Origin: Methylothermaceae bacterium
GTDB lineage: Bacteria > Pseudomonadota > Gammaproteobacteria > Methylococcales > Methylothermaceae
Assembly: GCA_027024125.1 (NCBI GenBank)
Contig: JALVSV010000113.1
Location: forward strand, 1,398-18,448
Direction of reading: 5' to 3'
Length of the DNA stretch: 17,051 nucleotides
Below, piece after piece: positions 1 to 6,092 of the stretch (position 1 is the stretch's first letter; the number at the start of each line of letters is the position of its first letter). The notes beneath the pieces were generated by a model. That model saw nothing but the letters and a program-made list of their open reading frames with translations. It ran no database searches and was not told the DNA's origin. The translations under genes and the position numbers were made by a program.

Positions 1-144
1 GAGTTGGGCGCAGACTATGCTCTGACCGTCTCGTGTTATTCTGCCGACAGCGAGGGTAGGGCCTGTGGTCATTGCGATTCCTGCCGATTGCGCAAGGAAG
101 GATTCGCCGCTGCCGGGATTTCAGATCCAACCCGTTATCGCTGA
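1..144 (+). CDS. queC: 7-cyano-7-deazaguanine synthase QueC, C-terminal end (5' end outside window)
   Basis: Frame 1 is open from the window edge to a TGA at 142-144 and encodes 47 residues. It carries the zinc-binding cysteine cluster that ends QueC proteins: [17 protein letters not shown], with Cys at window residues 12, 22, 25 and 28, followed by [18 protein letters not shown]. This matches the family pattern C..CG.C.SC..R..GF..AG..DPT.Y. QueC is a cytosolic ATP-dependent enzyme that converts 7-carboxy-7-deazaguanine to preQ0, a precursor of queuosine in tRNA. The N-terminal ATP-binding part lies upstream of the window. The stop codon is the first base triplet of a direct repeat found again near 6026, so the acquired region begins immediately behind this housekeeping gene. 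Identification rests on the motif and is strong. Confidence 0.92.
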   Translation, partial: ELGADYALTVSCYSADSEGRACGHCDSCRLRKEGFAAAGISDPTRYR

Positions 145-166
145 TGGAGCCTGCCGCCACCGGATC
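142..166 (+). repeat. 25-bp direct repeat, copy 1 (overlaps queC stop)
   Basis: The 25 bases starting with the queC TGA (core ATGGAGCCTGCCGCCACC) recur in the same orientation at 6026-6050 with two mismatches (C/T and G/T). The two copies bracket the IS, the protease, the gpW remnant, brnTA and the restriction-modification stump. Confidence 0.75.
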
Positions 167-294
167 CAAGACCCTGTCCGGGAAGACCAGAAAAGTGGAA
201 AATATCTGTGTCAGTTGGGGAACGGGCACAAATAGTAATGGCAAATCCTACACCTACCGCTCAAGGTATAAAAAGAAATTTAGAGTCAGCTTCA
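167..294 (+). other. Short unexplained stretch between queC repeat and IS; possible gene fragment
   Basis: No recognised gene lies here. The plus frame through ATG 238 reads MANPTPTAQGIKRNLESAS and runs to a TAA at 319-321, which lies inside the IS boundary zone. It continues upstream with a protein-like reading (ISVSVGERAQIV). This could be part of a coding region cut by the insertion sequence, perhaps the other side of the 1462-2238 gene, but I cannot prove that the two belong together. No clear terminator for queC is visible. Confidence 0.25.
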
Positions 295-1467
295 CTAGTA
301 CCCGGAGAAATTATCGGGTAAATTCAACTGGCTGGTGCTTGCGGTCTTTTCGTTTATGCAACCGTATCCGGTAACTGATTGAAGTATTGAGGTTTTGTCG
401 AAAAGGGTGAGACTCAGAACCTGGAAAATTGTGTATAGATCGGCCTCGATTTCGAGACGTTTCTTGAGTATGGCCACAAGCACGTAAACCGAGATGGCGA
501 TCCAGATCTGGCTCTTGACCGCGTTCTAGGACGTTCCGAAGAATGACTTGATGCGCAGGTGTTGCTTGCTTGATCCATTTGAAAAACAGCTCGACCTGCC
601 ATCGGTACCGGTATAGGTCGGCCACTGTTTGCGCTGGGATGGCAAAGCTGTTGGTAAGAAAAATGAAGGTCTTGCCCGTTTGCACATCGTGGTATCTGAT
701 GCGAAGCAATGGCTGCGGATAGTCGTGACTGGAGTTGAACTCCGTCAGCACGATGGTCTGATCGCAGCGAACCCCACCGGATTTGTCGACCCCGGATGAG
801 AGTAACGTCGCCGATAGCGGGTATTGGACTTGGCGCGAATAACAAAGAAGCTTCCGGCCGGATGCAGCGTGAACAGGTGTCCGAAGTCTACATGGCCACG
901 GTCCATGATGTAGAAGGCGCCGGGCTCTGGCATCAGGATGTCGAGCACGTTGACGTCGTGCAGTTTGCCATCGGAGATGTGGATAAAGCTCGGGATGTTG
1001 CCGCGAAGATCCAACAGGGTATGGAGCTTGACAGTGGATTTGGTGGAGCGGAACAACGCCCAGACATAGATCGATTGTGGAATCGTCGAGCGCATACACC
1101 GTGTTCTCCAGATCGAGTCCCAAGTCCTCGTCGGCATATAATGGGCGCGCAATGCGGATCAGCGCCTGAGCGAGATCGGCATAGATGCGCCATCCCTCCG
1201 TTCGTTGGCGTCGGCCAGGGTACTTCGTGAGACGTTGCCGCGAATGCCCATGTGATACAGCTTGTCCTTTCGGGCACGCAGGCATGCCTCGATATCGCAC
1301 AGGCTTTCGTGATAAGTGAGTTGAGCAAAGGCCATGCAGAGGTACTGATCCAGACAGGAGAAGCTCTTCATGTACCGGTTGCCATCGTAACGTGCTACGC
1401 AACGTCGGAAGGTGTGCAACGGCAAATGATCGATGATCTGTGAAAAAACGAGTCGCCCGGTATGCAT
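295..1467 (-). pseudogene. IS4-family transposase (DUF4372-type N-terminus), multiply frameshifted
   Basis: Start at 1467 (MHTGRLVFSQIIDHLPLHTF), typical of this IS4 subgroup, followed by FRRCVARYDGN and SFSCLDQYLCMAFAQLTYHE. The reading changes frame after LADANERRD (about 1190), again near 1050 before FRSTKSTVKLHTLLDLRG, and again near 770 before RCDQTIVLTEF. It changes once more near 572 between FFKWIKQ and HLRIKSFFGTS, where a TAG also replaces a sense codon just downstream. The C-terminus ends SQLNLPDNFSGY, resembling the usual QLNLFD end. The DDE catalytic parts (IMDRGHVDF; YRYRWQVELFFKWIKQ, the Y-R-E/K signature region) are recognisable. With at least four frameshifts and a nonsense codon it cannot make an active enzyme. 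Confidence 0.88.
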
Positions 1468-1513
1468 GATGGTGCCCCCCCAAATCCCCGAAATGGAGTA
1501 TTTTGCAGGACAC
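295..1513 (-). mobile_element. Decayed IS4-family insertion sequence
   Basis: The element is defined by one minus-strand transposase spread over several frames. Its ends are only approximate. The sequence upstream of the transposase ATG, read inward, contains CATTTCGGGGATTTGGGG near 1478-1495. The opposite end near 305-322, read inward, contains AAATTATCGGGTAAATT. These may be imperfect terminal inverted repeats. No target-site duplication could be identified, so the true edges may differ by tens of bases. The element separates queC-side DNA from the 1462-2238 gene. Confidence 0.7.
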
Positions 1514-2238
1514 GGCGATTCAAATCGGTAACAGTCATAAATCGGCTATTTCTTTATGTACTACAAAACCTTACGTGGCAGCTGCACAAGTTTCCCCGGA
1601 CAGTAGTGACTGAGGATATTTTTGGGGGACCGAATCCTTTTGTCTCTACAGAATCGAATTCTGGTGCCGCTGGTGCCGCTGGTGCCGATGGCAATGAATC
1701 TTTTGGCCTGGGACCTGTTGTTGGCGATGGAAATGGATCAGGAGTACAGGGCTCTGGCTCTGGAAGAGGCACTTCTGCTGGCAGTGGAGGATTCGTCGGT
1801 GGAACTGTCACCGAAGAAAATGACCAGGCGCCGCCAGAGAGTAGCCAGGATCAGAAAACAAGCTCGGGAGATGTGGCAGGGAGCGTGGGAGATGATGAAC
1901 CCTCCGAGCCTGTCTCTGCTGGAGGTCCTGTCATTACGAAAGTCGGTTCCGTGCTCGTGAACAAGTTCCCGAGGATCTATGGTCTTGCCTGGGAATCCGT
2001 AAACACGGTTGGCTGCGAACTTCAAGGGCATGTGATCGGCTACAAGGAGTTTCCGGTATCGAATCTTCCTTCAGAGGGGCGAACCCTGTTCCGAACTCCG
2101 GTTCGTGGTAGCAAAAAGGTGAGCCTGGTATGCTCCGATAGCGTCGGTAATATTGCCAGGTTCCGGGTGAGGGGCGCGCATTCAGGGCTCGATCAGAAAG
2201 GGGATATCGGGATTGGAGAGAACGACTTCGACCGATAA
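1462..2238 (+). CDS. Unrecognised Gly/Ser-rich protein with C-terminal beta-rich domain, 5' end disrupted by IS
   Basis: An open frame of 258 codons. Its ATG at 1462 lies inside the insertion sequence, antisense to the transposase start, so the native N-terminus was probably lost; a GTG at 1606 is an alternative start but without a clear ribosome site. After about residue 60 there is a low-complexity Gly/Ala/Ser linker (SGAAGAAGADGNES; GSGVQGSGSGRGTSAGSGG), then an acidic Gln/Ser stretch. Residues about 155-245 form a compact beta-rich segment with three cysteines (GSVLVNKFPRIYGLAWESV ... VSLVCSDSVGNIARFRV), reminiscent of an Ig-like or other extracellular domain. Function unknown; such linkers are common in exported proteins. 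The gene ends just before a terminator. Confidence 0.5.
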   Translation: MHDGAPPNPRNGVFCRTRRFKSVTVINRLFLYVLQNLTWQLHKFPRTVVTEDIFGGPNPFVSTESNSGAAGAAGADGNESFGLGPVVGDGNGSGVQGSGSGRGTSAGSGGFVGGTVTEENDQAPPESSQDQKTSSGDVAGSVGDDEPSEPVSAGGPVITKVGSVLVNKFPRIYGLAWESVNTVGCELQGHVIGYKEFPVSNLPSEGRTLFRTPVRGSKKVSLVCSDSVGNIARFRVRGAHSGLDQKGDIGIGENDFDR

Positions 2239-2256
2239 TCTTTTCTCCCGGCATTG

Positions 2257-2289
2257 AAAAAAGGGTCGCAAATAGCGGCCCTTTTTGTT
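2257..2289 (+). terminator. Bidirectional rho-independent terminator
   Basis: GGGTCGC (2263-2269) pairs with GCGGCCC (2275-2281) around a 5-base loop, with one G-U wobble, followed by TTTTTG. On the other strand the stem is followed by a T-run complementary to AAAAAA at 2257-2262. It lies between the convergent genes ending at 2238 and 2307 and can serve both. Confidence 0.8.
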
Positions 2290-2306
2290 TCGTATGGGGT
2301 TTTGAG

Positions 2307-4637
2307 TCATTTCACCCACGCTTCGACCATATACCCCTTTGTCTCCACCTCGGGCCAGTCAACCTCATCGAACCGGATGATTTGTCCCGTATCCGGGATG
2401 TAAGCCCAGATCTCACTGCTGATGGCGCTCCAGTCGATGGCATTTCTGATGGAAAAGGGCTGGCGAGCCGTCCTGTCGATGGTGTAGGTTCCAAATATAT
2501 TGAGGCCGGTTTCCAAGGCCCCGCCGACATTTCTCTCGATCAGCATCCATCCGCCGCCATAGCTTTCCATGGCGCAGTAAACCTCCATGGAGACAGGACC
2601 CCTGTTCCCGTCGACCTGGATCAGGTATTTTCCATTCCCCCCGGCATTGCCGTTTTTGATGATCTGGTTGCAGTTTTTGGGGAGACTGGAGGCTCCATCC
2701 ATATTGCCAGAGGCTTCCCTTGCCGACCGATCCTCATCGGTGGTTGTGGTGTCGAATATATCGTAAGAGGACCCTTCTGCGAGGGTGGCCCTGTAGGCAA
2801 TCACCTGGCTCTCCTTCCACGAGTCGATGCCGGCAGGCCGAATGGGTATCATTGTTGCCGAGATCGAAGCGACTTTTTCCGCCGATTGCGATATGGAACG
2901 AGCGGCATCGGCGTATTGCTCATGCCCCATTTTGGCGCCGCCGAACTCGATTCTTGGGTTGGAAAAAATGTATATGTCCACATCACTGTTTCCATATGAC
3001 ATAATAGTGGCGAAGTTTTTGTTTTCGAGATGCTTTGCATCCGAATTGGCGCCAAAAATACCCTGAAACCCGAAAGAATAATCGAATTCAGTATACTGTC
3101 TTTCCCATTCCAAGTTCGGCATAGGGTTTCCATCGAGATCAATGGCGTCGTGTGACAATCCCAGGTTGTGTCCAAGCTCATGGGAAAGGGTGTCATCGCT
3201 ACAAAAGATTGTTTTAAAACTACGACCTGATTCGTCGCTCGGCCATATGTCTAGGCCTATGTACGATACGCTGTTTATCATGTAGTTTGCAGGGTCCATT
3301 CCTTCTGAGTATGAGAGCATGTCCGCGGATCCGCAGGGATCACCACTAAAAACATTCGAGGATCCCTGTTCGTCGTATATTGGGCTGATCAGGTAATGAA
3401 TGAGGTCGGCGCCAACCTCCCTGGCTTTTTCAAATGCACCGCGATCTTCTATGTATTGCAATATGTCCAATCCTCTTATATTCTGCTTCTTCGGAGAGGT
3501 TTCCACGTGGACCACGCGCATTCGAACCATGGCTAGACTGTCGATATAGTTTTGATTCACCAGCACCTCAAGGTAATCTACGAGTGCGTCTTTTATCTGG
3601 GGGTCGCGATAGATCATCAGGTCGTAGACTACTGCATCCTTTCGCCATTGACTTAAAAATCCGTCTTTTATCTCGCCCTTGTGAACGATATATCGTCCTA
3701 CCATGTTGCGATCTCCGCTGTTTTCTTCGTTTTCATTTTTCTTCTTTTTCTTCTTCTTTTTCTTTTCCATGAACCTGGCCTGGGACTTACCCTTGTCCAG
3801 TTTCAAATAGGCGACACTTTTGAATCCTTGTGGAATATCCTGAGTCAAAAGAGTCTGTTCGTTTCCGGATGAAAAAGGCATGTCATCCGGATAAAAATGA
3901 TCATGCTCCCTGGAAACCTCCACTCCGGCCTCGTCCAGATCATAGATGACCACTCCCCTTTTTTCGTCGTCCTGGATCCGGTAGTTTCCATTCAGGGTTT
4001 GGATTCGTCCGTAGACACTGCCGTCCTTGCCATAGGACAGGATGGCGTTCTGTCCGGGTATGGGGCCCGATTTGGCCACCATGACGGCGCTTCCCAGTGA
4101 GCCCAGGGTCTTGCGTTTGACGGTGGCCGTTATGGTGCCTTCTGGAAGCGGGATTTCAAAGGTGTCTCCAATATGGAGTGGTTCGAGATCGGCTTTTGAG
4201 ATCGTAAAGGGCCGGAATGCCGCCTTATTGGGAATCAGTGCCAGTTCGCCGGTATAGACAGGAAGATCGTTGTCCTTTCCGCTGCCTGCACGACCTGTGA
4301 CCTTGACGACATCATCCTTCCCGCCTTCCCCGTGAAACACGACAAAGCTGTAGCCTGTCAGCGCCCTTTTGATCGCCGATAACGTATCGATGCCGGCAGC
4401 CTTGCCGAGGACGGGGTCGTCTGATGAGACTCCATCGAGAAGAATTTTGACGCCACGGGACCTGCTTGCCGTGACCAGATCCTTGAGCGACTGGTGTGGC
4501 CGGATACCAAGATCCATCTGATTTTGATGTTTCGCTGGTCGCGTTGGAGCGACCGCTTCGATATGGGCTGCGGCCGAAAAGGACACCAGCCAGATCAAAA
4601 TCAGCCAGAAACTTCGTGGTACTTTGATCGCTTTCAT
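2307..4637 (-). CDS. Secreted metzincin (reprolysin-like) zinc metalloprotease with fibrinogen-like C-terminal module
   Basis: 776 residues. Signal peptide at residues 1-28 (WLILIWLVSFSAAAHIEA). Residues about 42-115 may be an STN-like domain. About 155-265 is a beta-rich segment typical of the propeptide region of bacterial reprolysin-like proteases (GSVYGRIQTLNGNYRIQDD). Residues 292-300 are nine consecutive lysines. The catalytic domain spans about 313-600 with the zinc site HELGHNLGLSHD (486-497; His486, His490, His496, general base Glu487) and the Met-turn ATIMSYG (Met546). Residues about 654-703 carry a fibrinogen-like hallmark (NCNQII...; MEVYCAMESYGGGWMLI). All zinc ligands are present, so an active extracellular protease is predicted; the substrate is unknown and the fibrinogen-like module suggests glycan or surface binding. 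Start chosen for the signal peptide and the AAGG 7-8 bases upstream. Monocistronic, ending at the shared terminator. Confidence 0.87.
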   Translation of the reverse strand: MKAIKVPRSFWLILIWLVSFSAAAHIEAVAPTRPAKHQNQMDLGIRPHQSLKDLVTASRSRGVKILLDGVSSDDPVLGKAAGIDTLSAIKRALTGYSFVVFHGEGGKDDVVKVTGRAGSGKDNDLPVYTGELALIPNKAAFRPFTISKADLEPLHIGDTFEIPLPEGTITATVKRKTLGSLGSAVMVAKSGPIPGQNAILSYGKDGSVYGRIQTLNGNYRIQDDEKRGVVIYDLDEAGVEVSREHDHFYPDDMPFSSGNEQTLLTQDIPQGFKSVAYLKLDKGKSQARFMEKKKKKKKKKNENEENSGDRNMVGRYIVHKGEIKDGFLSQWRKDAVVYDLMIYRDPQIKDALVDYLEVLVNQNYIDSLAMVRMRVVHVETSPKKQNIRGLDILQYIEDRGAFEKAREVGADLIHYLISPIYDEQGSSNVFSGDPCGSADMLSYSEGMDPANYMINSVSYIGLDIWPSDESGRSFKTIFCSDDTLSHELGHNLGLSHDAIDLDGNPMPNLEWERQYTEFDYSFGFQGIFGANSDAKHLENKNFATIMSYGNSDVDIYIFSNPRIEFGGAKMGHEQYADAARSISQSAEKVASISATMIPIRPAGIDSWKESQVIAYRATLAEGSSYDIFDTTTTDEDRSAREASGNMDGASSLPKNCNQIIKNGNAGGNGKYLIQVDGNRGPVSMEVYCAMESYGGGWMLIERNVGGALETGLNIFGTYTIDRTARQPFSIRNAIDWSAISSEIWAYIPDTGQIIRFDEVDWPEVETKGYMVEAWVK

Positions 4638-4707
4638 GGAAAACCTTATGATTTGGTGGATACAGATGTCGTTATTGTAAATTCATTCTTACTTGGAAAG
4701 TGTGACT

Positions 4708-4749
4708 GGTTTTGCAAAACCGGATATCCGGATTCAATTATTTCCGGAT
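4708..4749. promoter_or_regulatory. Cluster of palindromes upstream of the protease gene
   Basis: GGTTTTGCAAAACC (4708-4721) and CCGGATATCCGG (4720-4731) are perfect palindromes sharing two bases. ATCCGG (4726-4731) is repeated inverted as CCGGAT (4744-4749). They lie 70-112 bases upstream of the protease ATG, a plausible operator position. No convincing -35/-10 pair was found for the protease. Confidence 0.4.
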
Positions 4750-4784
4750 AACCTTGTGTGGATATCCTGTGAAAAAAATCCTAT

Positions 4785-4818
4785 GGTTTATACAAAATGG
4801 GGGTTTATACAAAATGGG
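4785..4818 (+). repeat. Perfect 17-bp tandem repeat (two copies)
   Basis: GGTTTATACAAAATGGG occurs at 4785-4801 and again at 4802-4818, directly adjacent, then runs into TGTCCCCTTTGATTG. It sits between the protease promoter region and the gpW-like remnant. No function is evident; it may mark a mobile-element junction. Confidence 0.8.
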
Positions 4819-4883
4819 TGTCCCCTTTGATTGTTGATTGGATGCTTCGAGCTTGTATGTGTTCAGCGTCTCTTCCGCCATGG

Positions 4884-5126
4884 CTACAACCCGAAATGGA
4901 TGAGGCCGCGCCGGATCCGGCCGGACTTGCGGTCGATGGCCGCCTGGATCTGCCGGTCGTAGGTTTCCAGCCGGGCGATATCGGATTCCTGGTAACGGAC
5001 TACCCGGTCGCCGAAACGCACGTCGATAGCGCTGGCGCCGGTCTGCAACTGATGAAGGGCGTCAAGGGCCACGCTCAAGCGCTGACTGAGCGTGGTGAGG
5101 TCGAGAGATGAGAGAACCGCTTCCAT
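4884..5126 (-). CDS. Lambda gpW-like phage head-tail joining protein (orphan)
   Basis: 80 residues. The segment LDALHQLQTG..., then RVVRYQESDIARLETYDRQIQAAI and a basic C-terminal end RIRRGLIHFGL align by eye with lambda gpW (ALHDLMTGKR..., [32 protein letters not shown]). In phages this small protein binds the portal ring at the head-tail interface after DNA packaging. Length is close to the family size (about 68-80). GAGAGGG stands just before the ATG at 5126. No portal, terminase or tail gene flanks it: downstream is an unrelated repeat and the protease promoter, upstream a hairpin and brnTA. It is therefore best read as a leftover of a prophage. The frame is intact; whether it is expressed is unknown. 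Confidence 0.75.
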   Translation of the reverse strand: MEAVLSSLDLTTLSQRLSVALDALHQLQTGASAIDVRFGDRVVRYQESDIARLETYDRQIQAAIDRKSGRIRRGLIHFGL

Positions 5127-5142
5127 GCCCTCTCAGTATGAG

Positions 5143-5179
5143 TAAAAAAAGTGTCACAACTAGGGCAAACGTGACACTT
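5143..5179 (-). terminator. 9-bp stem hairpin with T-run on the minus strand
   Basis: AAGTGTCAC (5149-5157) pairs perfectly with GTGACACTT (5171-5179) around a 13-base loop. On the minus strand the stem is followed by a run of T (A-run 5144-5150 on plus), the form of a rho-independent terminator. It would stop minus-strand transcripts entering the gpW-like gene from brnTA. GTGTCAC...GTGACAC could instead be a protein binding site. Confidence 0.5.
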
Positions 5180-5289
5180 CTTTATATCCCAATGTTTTTA
5201 CATAGGATTTTTTTGTTCTATAAGGGCTGAAAAGTAAATTAACATTTTGTGATGGTTTGATAATTGCTTATATATGGGGTTGCACTGCT

Positions 5290-5318
5290 TTGACATTCCT
5301 ATTTATTGTAACTACAAT
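5290..5318 (+). promoter_or_regulatory. Near-consensus sigma-70 promoter of brnTA
   Basis: TTGACA at 5290-5295, a 17-base spacer, and TACAAT at 5313-5318. Transcription would start near 5325, at the ATG just before the BrnT coding body, giving an almost leaderless transcript. Confidence 0.8.
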
Positions 5319-5322
5319 AAAT
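5301..5322. promoter_or_regulatory. Palindromic operator over the brnTA -10 box
   Basis: Perfect 10-base arms, ATTTATTGTA (5301-5310) and TACAATAAAT (5313-5322), separated by AC. The right arm contains the whole -10 box. BrnA-type antitoxins are DNA-binding dimers known to repress their own operon, so this is the expected BrnA or BrnTA binding site. The palindrome is seen directly; the regulator is inferred. Confidence 0.75.
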
Positions 5323-5324
5323 GT

Positions 5325-5613
5325 ATGGAAGATCGAATTCGATCCGGCAAAAAACGAAAAAAATATCCGCGAACGCGGCATTTCCTTTCAATCCGCGGCC
5401 GGTTTCGATTTCGAGACAGCTTTCATTCTGGAGGACGACCGTCACGATTACAGTGAAATCCGTTATCAGGCGATCGGCTACATCAATGACCGCCTGCATG
5501 TGCTGGTTTTCACGCCAAGAGGAAGCGCCATGCGGGTCATCAGCCTGCGCAAGGCAAATCAACGAGAAGTGAAACGATATGAGCGTTATCGAGCGAAAAA
5601 AGACAGATCCTGA
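5325..5613 (+). CDS. brnT: BrnT-family ribonuclease toxin, start codon out of frame by one base
   Basis: The coding body (AAG at 5329 to TGA before 5614) reads KIEFDPAKNEKNIRERGISF..., then FILEDDRHDYSEIRYQAIGYINDRLHVLVFTPRG and MRVISLRKANQREVKRYERY, a full-length match to the BrnT family (about 90-95 residues; RelE-like fold RNase of type II toxin-antitoxin systems). Family members begin M-K/R-x-E-F/W-D-P. Here the only nearby ATG (5325-5327) is followed by one extra G, so ATG is one base out of register with AAG ATC GAA TTC. The in-frame alternatives are TTG at 5257 and 5290, both at or upstream of the promoter's -35 box, so they would not be on the transcript. The toxin may therefore be poorly made or silent, unless the extra base is a sequencing error. 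It overlaps brnA by 35 bases. Confidence 0.82.
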
Positions 5614-5872
5614 AATGATCGACGATGAAAATCAGGAATGGACCGACGAAGCATTCGTCAAGGCCAAAACACTTGATGAATCCAGCCTGCCTGAATCTTT
5701 CAAACGCGCCGCCAGAAGAGGCCGCCCCAAAGCAGAACGCCCGAAAGTGTCGGTCACCATTCGTTTCAGCCAGGAAGTCATCGAATATTTCAAATCTTCT
5801 GGAAAAGGTTGGCAGACCAGAATGGATCAGGCGTTAAAGGAGTGGATCAAGGAAAAGACGCATGTGTCTTAG
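5579..5872 (+). CDS. brnA: BrnA-family antitoxin
   Basis: 97 residues. The C-terminal half is characteristic of BrnA antitoxins: RRGRPKAERPKVSVTIRFS followed by EVIEYFKSSGKGWQTRMDQALKEWIKE, the ribbon-helix-helix-like DNA-binding and dimerisation part (about residues 46-93). The N-terminal half is acidic and probably flexible, wrapping the toxin. It starts inside the 3' end of brnT, the usual toxin-first order for this family, which points to translational coupling. BrnA neutralises BrnT and represses the operon; a fitting palindrome overlaps the -10 box upstream. Frame and start appear intact, unlike brnT. The 3' end overlaps the first codons of the restriction-modification remnant by 11 bases. 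Confidence 0.85.
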   Translation: MSVIERKKTDPEMIDDENQEWTDEAFVKAKTLDESSLPESFKRAARRGRPKAERPKVSVTIRFSQEVIEYFKSSGKGWQTRMDQALKEWIKEKTHVS

Positions 5873-5999
5873 CTGGAACGAGATCCGCGCCAGGGCCGCC
5901 AGGTTCGCCGAAGAATGGGCCGAGCAGGGCTATGAAAAGGGTCAGACCCAGCTGTTCTACCGCGATTTCTTCTCATCCACCGGCTTTTCCCGGCGCACT
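5862..5999 (+). pseudogene. N-terminal stump of MmeI-like (type IIL) DNA methyltransferase/endonuclease
   Basis: The first 45 residues, LSWNEIRARAARFAEEWAEQ then GYEKGQTQLFYRDFFSSTGFSRR, match the N-terminal opening of the large single-chain restriction-modification enzymes of the MmeI type (pattern LSWNEI..RA..FA.EW......E....F...FF..FG.SRRRV). Those proteins are about 900 residues or more; here similarity stops near 5999 and the frame continues through unrelated DNA to 6281. The nuclease PD-ExK motif, the methylase domain and the specificity domain are all missing. The stump directly follows brnA with overlapping frames, and a 25-bp repeat begins 26 bases after it, suggesting the gene was cut by a deletion or recombination there. 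The stump itself has no predicted activity. Confidence 0.72.
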
Positions 6000-6025
6000 G
6001 GGTATCCTTTTATTATGTTTTATTT

Positions 6026-6066
6026 TGATGGAGCCTGCTGCCACCTGATCTTAGTCTACGATCAGG
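6026..6066 (+). repeat. 25-bp direct repeat, copy 2, running into a hairpin
   Basis: 6026-6050 repeats 142-166 with two mismatches in the same orientation (core ATGGAGCCTGCTGCCACC). Its last bases form a perfect 7-bp stem, CCTGATC (6044-6050) with GATCAGG (6060-6066). It lies where the restriction-modification gene loses its homology. Confidence 0.72.
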
Positions 6067-6092
6067 TTGCGCGGACAGATGTTTGTCAAAGA

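Noticed and set aside
796..1230. 144-codon plus-strand frame within the IS
   Set aside because: Antisense to the recognisable transposase; no independent evidence.
1622..1960. Overlapping plus-strand frame through the Gly/Ser-rich linker
   Set aside because: It is Leu/Met-rich translation of the linker repeats in a shifted frame and ends before the plausible C-terminal domain read by the 1462-2238 frame.
4738..4881. 47-codon minus-strand frame starting 2 bases after the gpW-like stop (MAEETLNTYKLEAS...)
   Set aside because: It runs through the 17-bp tandem repeat and palindromes, and becomes unlike protein after about 20 codons. It could be the first codons of a lost phage gene but is unsupported.
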